In this document: in pieces, positions 10,050 through 18,329 of the stretch
Position numbering within the stretch: the first letter of the stretch is position 1
How the letters are laid out: the number at the start of each line of letters is the position of its first letter
From: Limnohabitans sp. 63ED37-2
GTDB taxonomy: Bacteria > Pseudomonadota > Gammaproteobacteria > Burkholderiales > Burkholderiaceae_C
Assembly (NCBI RefSeq): GCF_001412535.1
Contig: NZ_CP011774.1
Location: forward strand, 57,501 to 121,500
Direction: 5' to 3'
Length of the DNA: 64,000 nt
Translations under genes and position numbers: made by a program
Notes under the pieces: model-generated
The model's input: only the letters and a program-made list of their open reading frames with translations
The model's database searches: none
What the model was told of the DNA's origin: nothing

Positions 10050-11158
10050 GGCGCGAAGAAAGCTTGGCCCATGGTGAGCAGGTTCGCTAGGCGGGTCGTT
10101 CCGCGTACGCCAGCACCTGAATGGGTATTGAATACCGCGTCGGACCAAAGTGCCTGCGCACGGTCGAGCAGAAATTCGTTTCGCGACGCAGCAGGCATGC
10201 CAGCTAGTGCCTTGGCGTTCGCAGCCACACCGACCGCGATCACCTCGAAGCTGGACATCAAGAACTTGCCCATGAATTGGTTCTGCTGGGCATTCCACTT
10301 CTTGAAGGTGCGGTCACCCAAAGCTTCGCCGAGCCACTGAAAGGTCTTCGTGAAAACCTCCTCCTCAGATTGAAGCGGAAAGGTTTTGTTCGAGGCTATC
10401 GCTTCCAGACCAAGATCCAAGTATTCGTGAACGTCTAGGCCAGAACTGTAAGGGACGTTGCGGAAAACAAAAAATCGCAGAGCGAGCTCGACTCCTGCCT
10501 GCTGTTCGAGCGCAATTTCAGTCTGGGCCGTCGTCAGCTTGAAGTTGGCATCATTTGATCTCAGCACAAGCCAGTCGAAGAAGCCGGGGTTAAGCATCAC
10601 GGCCACGCTGTTGCGGACTTCTTGCGGCGTCAGGTTCGCGCCACCGCTGTTCAAGCGTTGGAAAAGTTCGAACTTCGCCTTCGGATCGCTCTCCTTCTTG
10701 AGAATCTCAACGCGAAGCCGCGCCCGCTTAATTTGCAGTTGCTGCTCCTTCCCGATGCCATCATCCGCACCCTCCGAGCTCGGCTCCCAGCGCTTTCCGG
10801 CCAAAGACGGGAGAAAGGCCGTGCCACCCAGGCTCGAAGCCGGCGCAATCATGCCGTTCTCGCCTCGAAGGAATCCTGCGAATTCCAAAACCGTGGAAAG
10901 TCGCTGCAAGCCATCAATCAGTTCCCAGATGCCATTTTCGCCCTGGACCACAAATATTGGAGGTATGGGAATGCCGAGCAGCAATGACTCGATGAATCGA
11001 GTTTTTTGTGAATCAGTCCAGCGAAAAAGCCTTTGAAAGGATGGATTGATAAAGATCTCTTCGTCCTTGTAGAGATTCATGATTTCGCCCACAGACATGT
11101 CGTAGCCGTCGGCCACGATCTCTTTGCGCGCTTCCGCGATTTCTTGATCTAAGCTCAC
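10046..11158 (-). CDS. DUF262 (GmrS/ParB-like nuclease-fold) protein
   Basis: 370 residues. The N-terminal domain has INPSFQRLFRW (37-47) and the DUF262 signature IDGLQRLSTV (81-90), a variant of the common DGQQR. This is the ParB/Srx-like nucleotide-hydrolysing fold found in GmrSD and other anti-phage systems. Only the N-terminal domain is recognised; no GmrD-like HNH domain (DUF1524) is evident, and the C-terminal half is unassigned. The start is a GTG at 11158 preceded by an AAGGGG element. ATG at residue 21 is an alternative. It pairs with the HEPN gene downstream. The 277 bases upstream (11159-11435) contain AT-rich sequence but no gene I can support. Confidence 0.8.
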   Translation of the reverse strand: MSLDQEIAEARKEIVADGYDMSVGEIMNLYKDEEIFINPSFQRLFRWTDSQKTRFIESLLLGIPIPPIFVVQGENGIWELIDGLQRLSTVLEFAGFLRGENGMIAPASSLGGTAFLPSLAGKRWEPSSEGADDGIGKEQQLQIKRARLRVEILKKESDPKAKFELFQRLNSGGANLTPQEVRNSVAVMLNPGFFDWLVLRSNDANFKLTTAQTEIALEQQAGVELALRFFVFRNVPYSSGLDVHEYLDLGLEAIASNKTFPLQSEEEVFTKTFQWLGEALGDRTFKKWNAQQNQFMGKFLMSSFEVIAVGVAANAKALAGMPAASRNEFLLDRAQALWSDAVFNTHSGAGVRGTTRLANLLTMGQAFFAP

Positions 11159-11435
11159 TTGCCTACCCCTTTTGCACTTTTTAGTTATAAGTTTGGTCGT
11201 GGTTGATATTAACCAAATAGTTTAATGTCGGACACACCCCAGTATCAGTCGCTGGAATTGAGGGGCTCAATGACCGGTTGTGAGCAGAGATGGTGAACTG
11301 GCAGTCTTATGACGAACTGCTGCTATCACTGCAAAACAGCCGTTGAGTCTTAGCCCCAACCACTTGCCGCAAAGACCGGCAATAAATGGTTCACCCAAAC
11401 TTAAAGCCCGAAATTTTGGCTGTGCCCTTGCGCGC

Positions 11436-11876
11436 TCAGGTACTGCCATGCGCCGCAATCAAGCTCTCCAGCATGAGCTTGAGTTGATGTGCCGGGCCCG
11501 ACCCCAAGGCCGACACCACCTGCGCTTCGTGCGCTTTGGCTTGCTTCAGCAGCGGCTGCACTTTGCGCCGACCTGCGGCCGTGAGGCTGACCAGGCTTTG
11601 GCGTTTGTCGTGTGCGGCGTCGCAACGCTTGACCCACCCGGCGTCTTGCATGCGGCCGACCAGCTTGGTCACGGTGGGTTGTTTGGCCAGCACGATGCTG
11701 GCGAGTTCGTTGATGCTTAAACTGTCTTTGCCCGACAGGCTGGCCATCACGCGCCACTCCATCAGGCTCAGGCCGCTGGCCTCGACCACGGCATGGAACT
11801 CGCTCGAAATCAAATGGCTGGCGCGTGCCAGCAAGTAGGCCAGGTAGTCGTCGACAAAGCCTGCCGGGTTGCTCAT
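11436..11876 (-). CDS. MarR-family transcriptional regulator of the second catabolic cluster
   Basis: 146 residues: helix LSLMEWRVMASLSGKDSLSI, recognition region ELASIVLAKQPTVTKLVGRM, wing DAAHDKRQSLVSLTAAGR. The start (MSNPAGF) overlaps the stop of the flavin reductase gene (ATGA), so it is cotranscribed with it. It diverges from the NicX-like operon and is the obvious candidate to bind the intergenic palindrome near 12444-12472. The ligand is unknown; it could be the aromatic substrate or its CoA ester. Confidence 0.87.
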   Translation of the reverse strand: MSNPAGFVDDYLAYLLARASHLISSEFHAVVEASGLSLMEWRVMASLSGKDSLSINELASIVLAKQPTVTKLVGRMQDAGWVKRCDAAHDKRQSLVSLTAAGRRKVQPLLKQAKAHEAQVVSALGSGPAHQLKLMLESLIAAHGST

Positions 11877-12445
11877 GCCAGTGGCGTGGTGGTGCTGAAC
11901 TGACCGCCCTGGTAAACGAGTGGGGCCGAGCCATCGCTGAAGCCGCAGCGTTCCACCTCGCCCACAAAAATCACATGGTCGCCTTCTTCGTGTCGGCTGC
12001 GGTTGTGGCATTCAAACCAGGCCAGAGCGCCATCCAAAATGGGTAAACCCGACTCGCCCAGCTTGTAAGCGGTGTCGGCAAAGCGGTCGCCCTTACCAAA
12101 GGCAAAACGGTTGCAGACATCCAGCTGATCGGCGGCCAGCACGTTCACCACGTAATGCGTGCCCGCATGGAACAGCGGTGCGCTGCTGGCGCCTTGCCCC
12201 AGGCTCCAGAGCACCAGCGGCGGTGTGAGTGAAACCGAATTGAACGAACTGGCCGTGATGCCCACAAAGCTGCTGCTGGCCGAATCGCCCTTGCGTGCAC
12301 CGGGTGCAAAGGTGGTGATGACGGTCACACCCGTGGCAAAGCGTGACAGGGCTTGCTTGAAATGCGGCGTTTCAAAGTCTGGACTGAGCGCTTTGATGTG
12401 AGATGGGGGGGCTTGGTGCATGGATGGATGATAGTTGAATTGCAT
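11873..12445 (-). CDS. Flavin reductase (HpaC/NtaB-like, FMN-binding split barrel)
   Basis: 190 residues with LSRFATGVTVITT near the N terminus, GITASSFNSVSLTPPLVLWSL and the flavin-binding AGTHYVVNVLA strand, typical of the small reductase component of two-component flavin monooxygenases. These enzymes use NAD(P)H to supply free FMNH2 or FADH2 to an oxygenase. No class D oxygenase is annotated next to it, but the acyl-CoA-dehydrogenase-fold protein at 14393 is a candidate partner. ATG codons at 12445 and 12421 are both possible starts. The second (MHQAPP) would leave more room for the divergent promoter. Confidence 0.85.
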   Translation of the reverse strand: MQFNYHPSMHQAPPSHIKALSPDFETPHFKQALSRFATGVTVITTFAPGARKGDSASSSFVGITASSFNSVSLTPPLVLWSLGQGASSAPLFHAGTHYVVNVLAADQLDVCNRFAFGKGDRFADTAYKLGESGLPILDGALAWFECHNRSRHEEGDHVIFVGEVERCGFSDGSAPLVYQGGQFSTTTPLA

Positions 12446-12472
12446 GAATTTTCATATAAACTGACCATTCAT
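12435..12472. promoter_or_regulatory. Candidate MarR operator between divergent catabolic genes
   Basis: The 71-base gap between the flavin reductase and the NicX-like gene contains ATGAAT (12444-12449) and its complement ATTCAT (12467-12472), 17 bases apart, with TTTCATATAAAC between them. The spacing is that of a dimeric winged-helix operator and the AT-rich core could hold a -10 element. No clear -35 is seen. The assignment is by eye. Confidence 0.35.
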
Positions 12473-12516
12473 GTCTGCAGGAGAACCGTTCAGAGCTGCA
12501 GGCCAAGGAGACAAGC

Positions 12517-13602
12517 ATGCTGGTGGAACGAATAGAAAACAGGTGGCTCGCGGCGTTTACTCGCACCTTCACGCTGTGCAAGGTGCAGCCTGGCGAAGTG
12601 GTCGCTATTTTGGCCGAAACCCAATCACGCCGGGTCAACGTGGACTTGGCCCGCCTTGCGCTGGAGGGCATGGGTGCCCGCGTGTTCGAGGTGACGTTGA
12701 CGACGCCTGCACTCACCGCCCCCGCGCCCGTGCGGTCCACAGGCGCCAGCGACGCGATTGGCCAGCTCGGCCCTGTGGTGGCTGCATTGGCCCGCGCCGA
12801 CATGGTGGTGGACTGCACTGTCGAAGGCCTGCTGCACGCCCCCGAGTTGCCCACCATCATGAAGGGCGTGGACGGCCACATGCCGCGCTTGCTCATGGTG
12901 TCCAACGAGCACCCTGAAATCTTGGAGCGCACCGTGCCCGATCCAGCGCTCGAAGGCGTGGTGCGTGCCGCCATGAAGAAGCTGCGTGGCACACAACAAA
13001 TGCACGTCACGTCTGCCGCAGGCACCGACCTGCGCGTGAACCTGAAACATGGCGACAAACAAGCGGTGGTCGGCGGTGTGTGGGGCTTTTGCCCCAAGCC
13101 GGGCATGGTGTCGCACTGGCCTGCCGGGCTGGCGCTGGCGTTCCCGGCCGCAGGCAGTGTCAACGGCACGCTGGTCATGGCCCCGGGCGATGTGAACCTG
13201 ACCTTCAAAAGCTATTTGCGCGACACGATCCGCCTGACCATCGAAAACGACAGCGTGGTCGCCATCGAGGGGCAGGGCGTCGATGTGGACATGATGCGCG
13301 GATATTGGAAAGCCTGGGAAGACGCCGAGGGCCACCGCGCCGCTTATGCCGTCTCGCATGTGGGCTTTGGCCTGAACCCGGCGGCACGTTGGGACGCCAT
13401 GGCTTTCTATGACAAGCGCGACTGCAACGGCACCGAGCTGCGGGCCTTTGCGGGCAACTTTTTGTACTCGACCGGGGCGAACGAAGTCGCGGGCCGCCAC
13501 ACACTGGGCCACTTTGACTTGCCCATGCGCGGCTGCACCATCCGGCTCGACGACACAGTGGTGGTCGATGCGGGCCAAGTTGTGAGCGCGGCGCTGGCAT
13601 GA
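12517..13602 (+). CDS. NicX-like extradiol-type dioxygenase (2,5-dihydroxypyridine 5,6-dioxygenase / M29-like fold)
   Basis: 361 residues of the family that joins aminopeptidase-M29-like proteins and NicX. The His...His-x-Asp iron triad of NicX appears to be kept: H281 (SHVGFGLNP), H332 and D334 (LGHFDLP), with nearly the same spacing as the NicX residues I recall (265, 318, 320). NicX opens the 2,5-dihydroxypyridine ring to N-formylmaleamate. Here the true substrate may be another aminated or hydroxylated ring. An excellent AAGGAG site lies 7 nt before the ATG. The next gene overlaps by 4 nt. First gene of a six-gene operon. Confidence 0.75.
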   Translation: MLVERIENRWLAAFTRTFTLCKVQPGEVVAILAETQSRRVNVDLARLALEGMGARVFEVTLTTPALTAPAPVRSTGASDAIGQLGPVVAALARADMVVDCTVEGLLHAPELPTIMKGVDGHMPRLLMVSNEHPEILERTVPDPALEGVVRAAMKKLRGTQQMHVTSAAGTDLRVNLKHGDKQAVVGGVWGFCPKPGMVSHWPAGLALAFPAAGSVNGTLVMAPGDVNLTFKSYLRDTIRLTIENDSVVAIEGQGVDVDMMRGYWKAWEDAEGHRAAYAVSHVGFGLNPAARWDAMAFYDKRDCNGTELRAFAGNFLYSTGANEVAGRHTLGHFDLPMRGCTIRLDDTVVVDAGQVVSAALA

Positions 13603-14396
13603 ACTCGCCAGCCTTCACCGATATGGGCTTGCCCACGCAGCCCGCTGTAGTGTTTTTGCACGGTGTGGGCGGCGGTCGACACGGCTGGGCAGCGCAGCAA
13701 GCGCATGTGGCTGATCTGGGTTGGCGCAGCTTGGCCTGGGACATGCCCGGTTATGGCGACAGCCCCATGGTCACCCCCTACGACTTCGCGCACCTGGCGC
13801 AAGCCCTCTGGCAGATGCTGGACGCGGCGCACATCGACCAAGCCGTGTTGGTGGGACACAGCATGGGGGCCATGGTCGCCATGCAAGCCTGGACGCAAAA
13901 GCCAGAGCGCATTCGTGGCCTGCTGCTGGCCGCCAGCAGCCCGGCTTTTGGCAACAGCGACGGTGATTTTCAAAAGCAGTTTTTGGCGCAGCGCCTGGCT
14001 CCTTTGGGGGCGGGCAAAACCATGGGCGACATCGCCGACAAGCTGATCCCCACCATGGCCGCACCCGGTGGTGACCAAGCCAACTTGATCCCCGTCAGTT
14101 TGAAGTCGGCGCACCAAAGTATGTCGGCCGTGCCGCCCGACACTTACCGCGCCGCCTTGCAGACGCTGGTGCAGTTTGAGCAACGCGCCGCCTTGCCCAC
14201 CCTCAACGTGCCGGTGCTGTGTTTGGCCGCTGAACACGACCGCACCGCGCCGCCCACCATGATGGAACGCATGGCGCAAAAAATCCCCGGTGCACGCTAT
14301 GCCTGCCTGGCCGGGGCTGGGCATTTGCTGCACTACGAACAGCCTGAGGCGTTCAACGCCGAACTCGAAAAATTTCTGAAGGACGTGAAACCATGA
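13599..14396 (+). CDS. Alpha/beta hydrolase, possible NicD-like deformylase/amidase
   Basis: 265 residues with a complete triad: nucleophile S88 in VGHSMGAM, D214 in AAEHDRTAPP, H242 in AGAGHLLHY; the oxyanion motif is FLHGVGGG (19-26). It is overlapped at both ends by ATGA junctions, so it is coupled to the dioxygenase and the dehydrogenase-fold gene. In nicotinate degradation the dioxygenase product is deformylated by NicD, an alpha/beta hydrolase of about this size, which makes a NicX-NicD-like pair plausible. General esterase or C-C hydrolase activity remains possible. Confidence 0.8.
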   Translation: MNSPAFTDMGLPTQPAVVFLHGVGGGRHGWAAQQAHVADLGWRSLAWDMPGYGDSPMVTPYDFAHLAQALWQMLDAAHIDQAVLVGHSMGAMVAMQAWTQKPERIRGLLLAASSPAFGNSDGDFQKQFLAQRLAPLGAGKTMGDIADKLIPTMAAPGGDQANLIPVSLKSAHQSMSAVPPDTYRAALQTLVQFEQRAALPTLNVPVLCLAAEHDRTAPPTMMERMAQKIPGARYACLAGAGHLLHYEQPEAFNAELEKFLKDVKP

Positions 14397-15661
14397 CCGA
14401 CGTGCAAGCCCCCTCTCAAGCAGATGTCATGCCCATCTGTGGTGACGACTACCCTCTGACCGAGAAGCAGCAAAAGTTGATGGCCTTGGCACGGCAACTG
14501 GGCCGCGAGAAGTTCGCCCCCCGAGCCGCTCAACTCGACCGCGACGCGCAGTTCCCGTTTGCCAACTACAACGACATGCGCGACTCGGGTCTGCTGGCGC
14601 TGTGCGTGCCCGAAGCGCACGGCGGCCAGGGTGCCGATTACGCCACCTACGCCATGGTCTCGGCCGAGATCGGTCGCTACTGCGGTGCCACCGCGCTCAC
14701 CTTCAACATGCACGTCTGCACCATGCTCTGGAGCGGTTTGTTGTCTGAAGACCTGGAGATGACGCCTGAGCAACGCGCCATCCACCGCACACACCAAGCC
14801 ACGCACTTTGCGCGGGTGGTGAAAGACGGCGCGATCTACGCGCAGCCTTTCTCCGAGGGGGGCGCGGCAGCAGCCGGGGCACAACCTTTTGGCACGCTCG
14901 CCGTTAAGGTCGATGGCGGCTGGAAGATCAATGGCAAAAAAATCTTCGCTTCCCTGTCTGATGCAGCCGACTACTTTGGCGTGCTCTGCACCGAGAAAAA
15001 AGAGGGCGCGGACCTCTCGCGCCGAGACACGCTGTACCTGGCTGTGCCGCGCACCGCGCCAGGCCTCACGGTCGAAGGCGACTGGGACCCGCTGGGTATG
15101 CGCGCCACCGTGTCGCGCAACCTGATCTTCAAAGACGTGTTCGTGCCCGACGACGCGGCGCTCATGCCGCAAGGCCTGTACTTTCAGGCCGCCAGCCGCT
15201 GGCCCCACATGTTCATGACACTCTCGCCCACCTACATGGGCATCGCGCAAGCGGCGTACGACTTCACCGTGGCCTATTTGCGCGGCGAAATTGCGGGCAC
15301 AGGCCCCGTCAAGCGCCGCCAGTTCGCCACCAAACAGATCGCCGTGGCCGAGATGTTCATCAAGCTCGAACAGACCCGCAACCTGTTCTTGCGTGCCATA
15401 GAAGACGCCAAGGTCGACCCGAGCAAGTCGACCCGCCTGCGGGCCTATGCCGCGCAGTACACCATCATGGAAAACGCGCAAGACATCGCCCGTTTGGCGA
15501 TCCGCACCTGCGGCGGTCAGTCCATGCTCAAAAGCCTGCCGCTGGAGCGCTTGTACCGCGATGCGCGTTGCGGCTCGCTCATGCTGCCCTGGACGGCCGA
15601 GCTGTGCATGGACCGCATTGGCCGCGAAGCCCTGTACGAACCCGGCGAAAAAGACGAGTGA
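14393..15661 (+). CDS. Acyl-CoA-dehydrogenase-fold flavoprotein without the usual YEG-type catalytic Glu; possible flavin monooxygenase
   Basis: 422 residues. The fold is recognised from GLLALCVPEAHGGQGADYATY, the FAD/substrate strand AQPFSEGGAAAAGA and KINGKKIFASLSDAADYF. The C-terminal stretch that normally reads YEGT/YEGA is instead RDARCGSLMLPWTAEL (389-404), without that glutamate. Members of this fold that lost the base include two-component flavin monooxygenases, and a flavin reductase gene lies 2.5 kb away across the divergent promoter. So it may be an oxygenase rather than a dehydrogenase. A true dehydrogenase with a relocated base, as in some family members, is the alternative. Confidence 0.75.
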   Translation: MTDVQAPSQADVMPICGDDYPLTEKQQKLMALARQLGREKFAPRAAQLDRDAQFPFANYNDMRDSGLLALCVPEAHGGQGADYATYAMVSAEIGRYCGATALTFNMHVCTMLWSGLLSEDLEMTPEQRAIHRTHQATHFARVVKDGAIYAQPFSEGGAAAAGAQPFGTLAVKVDGGWKINGKKIFASLSDAADYFGVLCTEKKEGADLSRRDTLYLAVPRTAPGLTVEGDWDPLGMRATVSRNLIFKDVFVPDDAALMPQGLYFQAASRWPHMFMTLSPTYMGIAQAAYDFTVAYLRGEIAGTGPVKRRQFATKQIAVAEMFIKLEQTRNLFLRAIEDAKVDPSKSTRLRAYAAQYTIMENAQDIARLAIRTCGGQSMLKSLPLERLYRDARCGSLMLPWTAELCMDRIGREALYEPGEKDE

Positions 15662-17235
15662 TGCAAGCCCCCGAGACCAGCCCCCTCGCGGCCCGCTTTG
15701 CACAGCTGGCGCAGGACTGCGGCACGTTGCCCGCCATGACCTTCCGGGGCGATGAGCGCAAAGCCATCCAGACGGGTGACAGCACCTTCGCCTACGACTT
15801 CGCCAAGTTCTGGCGGCGCGTGGCACGCGTCACCGCGCACCTGCAGTCCACCTGGGGCGTGCAGCCGGGTGACCGCGTGGCCTGGCTCGGCTTTAACCAC
15901 GAGTTGCAGTTGGTCGCGTTGGTGGCCTGCGCCCGTTTGGGTGCGGTGTTTTTGCCGCTCAACTTTCGCCTGGCTGTGCCCGAGCTGCAGCAGGTCATGC
16001 AAGACGCCCAGCCACGCCTGCTGGTGCACGACACCCACCATGCCGATACAGCCCGTGCGCTGCAAGGTGCAGACCTGCAGCACACCCACCACGACACGTT
16101 GATCGCCACCGCCTCGCCTCGTGCTTTGCCAATGCCCGCCGTTCACTGCGAGCTGCCGCTGCTGCTGGTCTACACCTCCGGCACCACAGGCGTGCCCAAG
16201 GGCGCGGTGCACACACAAGCCGCGCTGCTGGCCAATGCCCGTGCCAGTGCCTGGGCGCACGACTTTGTGCCCGGCGACAAGGTGCTGTCTACGCTGCCGA
16301 TGTTCCATGTGGGCGGCCTGTGCATCCAGACTCTGCCCGCGCTGCTGGCGGGGGTGGAGGTGGTGCTGCATCCGCGCTTTGACCCGACCGCTTGGCTGGA
16401 CGAAATGCACACGAGCCGCCCCACGCTGTCGCTCTTGGTGCCCGCCACCATGCGCGCCGTGTTTGAACACCCGCGCTGGGCCGACACCTCGCTCGCTGGC
16501 CTGCGCGGCATCATGACCGGCTCGTCCACCGTGCCTGTGGCTTACCTCGAAACGCTGCACGCACGCGGCGTGCCCGTGGGTCAGGTCTATGGCACCACCG
16601 AAACCGGGCCTGTGTCCATCGTGTTGCGTCTGCCCGAGGCTATGGCCCGCGTGGGCGCATCCGGCTGGCCGCACCCCGAAGCGCAGGTCAAACTGATCAA
16701 CGCCCAAGGGCAAGAAGTTGGCTCCGGTGAAACAGGCGAAGTCTGTATCCGCGCCGCTAACCTGATGCGCGGCTACTGGCGAGCCGACGGTGAACCCAAT
16801 ACGGGTCTGCAGGACGGCTGGTTCCACTCAGGTGACCTGGGCCAGCGCGCCGAAGACGGCTGCATCACCATCGTGGGCCGCAGCAAAGACATGATCATCT
16901 CGGGCGGTGAAAACATTTACCCAGCCGAAATCGAAAACCAGCTTGTCACCTTGCCCGGTGTCGCCGAATGCGCGGTGGTCGGATTAAACGATGAGCGCTG
17001 GGGCGAGGTGCCTGTGGCCGTGTTGGTGCGCAGCAGCGATGCGGCGGGTCAGCATCTGACCCGTGAGGCTGTGCTGCAGCACCTGCAAAGCCGGATTGCA
17101 CGGTTCAAACTGCCGCGCCGCGTGGTCTTCATGGCCAGCCTGCCCAAAAGTGCCTTGGGCAAGGTGCAAAAGCCCGCTTTGCAGGCCCAGTTGGCTGGTG
17201 CCAACCCTTCACATTTGACAGGGATAAACCCTTAA
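15661..17235 (+). CDS. AMP-dependent acyl/aryl-CoA synthetase
   Basis: 524 residues of the ANL superfamily: LVYTSGTTGVPKGAVHT near residue 175, YGTTETGPVS near 310, GWFHSGDLGQRAEDGCITIVG near 390, GGENIYPAEIE near 418 and the terminal PKSALGKVQK lysine. The start shares its first base with the preceding stop (TGATG). It resembles medium-chain fatty-acid and cyclohexanecarboxylate ligases more than benzoate ligases, so it may activate either the imported substrate or a ring-opened product. Substrate unknown. Confidence 0.87.
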   Translation: MQAPETSPLAARFAQLAQDCGTLPAMTFRGDERKAIQTGDSTFAYDFAKFWRRVARVTAHLQSTWGVQPGDRVAWLGFNHELQLVALVACARLGAVFLPLNFRLAVPELQQVMQDAQPRLLVHDTHHADTARALQGADLQHTHHDTLIATASPRALPMPAVHCELPLLLVYTSGTTGVPKGAVHTQAALLANARASAWAHDFVPGDKVLSTLPMFHVGGLCIQTLPALLAGVEVVLHPRFDPTAWLDEMHTSRPTLSLLVPATMRAVFEHPRWADTSLAGLRGIMTGSSTVPVAYLETLHARGVPVGQVYGTTETGPVSIVLRLPEAMARVGASGWPHPEAQVKLINAQGQEVGSGETGEVCIRAANLMRGYWRADGEPNTGLQDGWFHSGDLGQRAEDGCITIVGRSKDMIISGGENIYPAEIENQLVTLPGVAECAVVGLNDERWGEVPVAVLVRSSDAAGQHLTREAVLQHLQSRIARFKLPRRVVFMASLPKSALGKVQKPALQAQLAGANPSHLTGINP

Positions 17236-17252
17236 AAAGGCCGCTTTTCTTC

Positions 17253-17278
17253 GCCTGCGTGACAGTGTTCGCGCAGGC
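17253..17278 (+). other. Hairpin between the CoA ligase and the periplasmic receptor gene
   Basis: GCCTGCG (17253-17259) and CGCAGGC (17272-17278) form a perfect 7-bp stem with a 12-nt loop. There is no U-tract, so it is not a classical terminator. It could partly insulate the receptor gene, which must be needed in larger amounts, by mRNA stabilisation. That role is speculative. Confidence 0.3.
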
Positions 17279-17318
17279 TGGTGGCATCATGGTTTGTATC
17301 TGTTACTTGGAGACAAAC

Positions 17319-18329
17319 ATGGTTCATTTTTCGAAGTCATTCACTCGCCGCCCAGTGCTGGGCATGGTTGCGGCCGTGGTGTTGTCCACCACCTCGGCAG
17401 CCTGGGCGCAAACCGCCTGGCCCAACAAACCGGTCAAGATCGTGGTCCCCTTTGCACCAGGTGGCACCACCGACATCCTGGCCCGTGCCATCGCACCCGA
17501 TCTGAGCAAAGCGTTTGGCCAGCAATTCGTCATCGAAAACAAGGGTGGCGCAGGCGGCAACCTGGGGGCCGAGCAAGTGGCCAAGTCGGCCGGTGACGGC
17601 TACACCCTGCTCATGGGCACCGTGGGCACACACGGCATCAACCGCGCCCTGTACGCCAAGCTGCCCTACGACCCCTTCAAGGACTTTGCCCCCATCACCC
17701 TCGTGGCGGGTGTGCCCAACGTGATGGTGGTCAACGCCGAAAAAGCGGCGGCCAACAAGATCAACACTGTCAATGACTTCATCCGATACGCCAAAGCCAA
17801 TCCCGGCAAGTTGAACATGGCCTCGAGTGGCAACGGCACCTCCATCCACTTGGCGGGTGAGTTGTTCAAGTCACAAACCGGCACCTTCATGGCCCACATT
17901 CCTTATCGTGGGTCAGGCCCTGCACTGCTCGATTTGTCGGGCGGCAACATGGACGTGATGTTCGACAACCTGCCCTCCGCCATCCCGCTGATCAAAGGCG
18001 GCAAGCTCAAAGCCCTGGCTGTGACAAGCGCACAGCGCTCGGCCGCCATGCCCGAGTTGCCCACCATCGAAGAAGCTGCTGGCCTCAAAGGCTTTGAAGC
18101 CAGCAGCTGGTTTGGCTTGTTGGCCCCTGCAGGCACGCCCGCCGACGTGGTCAGCCGCATCCAACAAGAAGTCGCCAAGTCGCTCGCCACCCCCGCCATG
18201 AAAGAGCGCTTGGCCACTTTGGGCGCCATCCCCAGCGGCAACACGCCCGCGCAGTTTGCCGAGCACATTGATCGCGAGCACAAGAAGTGGGCCGAAGTCG
18301 TCAAAGCCTCGGGCGCCAAGGTTGACTGA
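17319..18329 (+). CDS. Periplasmic substrate-binding protein of the Bug/TctC (tripartite tricarboxylate transporter) family
   Basis: 336 residues. A signal peptide (FTRRPVLGMVAAVVL...AAWAQ) is followed by WPNKPVKIVVPFAPGGTTDILAR, the hallmark of Bug receptors, and later GTSIHLAGELFK and the C-terminal EHKKWAEVVK. The start at 17319 was chosen for its GGAGAC site 5 nt upstream and the proper signal peptide. TctA/TctB membrane subunits are not present, which is usual for these expanded orphan receptors in Burkholderiales. Position in the operon suggests it captures the pathway's carboxylate substrate or senses it. Confidence 0.92.
   Translation: MVHFSKSFTRRPVLGMVAAVVLSTTSAAWAQTAWPNKPVKIVVPFAPGGTTDILARAIAPDLSKAFGQQFVIENKGGAGGNLGAEQVAKSAGDGYTLLMGTVGTHGINRALYAKLPYDPFKDFAPITLVAGVPNVMVVNAEKAAANKINTVNDFIRYAKANPGKLNMASSGNGTSIHLAGELFKSQTGTFMAHIPYRGSGPALLDLSGGNMDVMFDNLPSAIPLIKGGKLKALAVTSAQRSAAMPELPTIEEAAGLKGFEASSWFGLLAPAGTPADVVSRIQQEVAKSLATPAMKERLATLGAIPSGNTPAQFAEHIDREHKKWAEVVKASGAKVD

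Noticed and set aside
11159..11435. AT-rich gap checked for an antitoxin or small RNA gene next to DUF262
   Set aside because: Short frames only, none with a ribosome site and protein-like composition.
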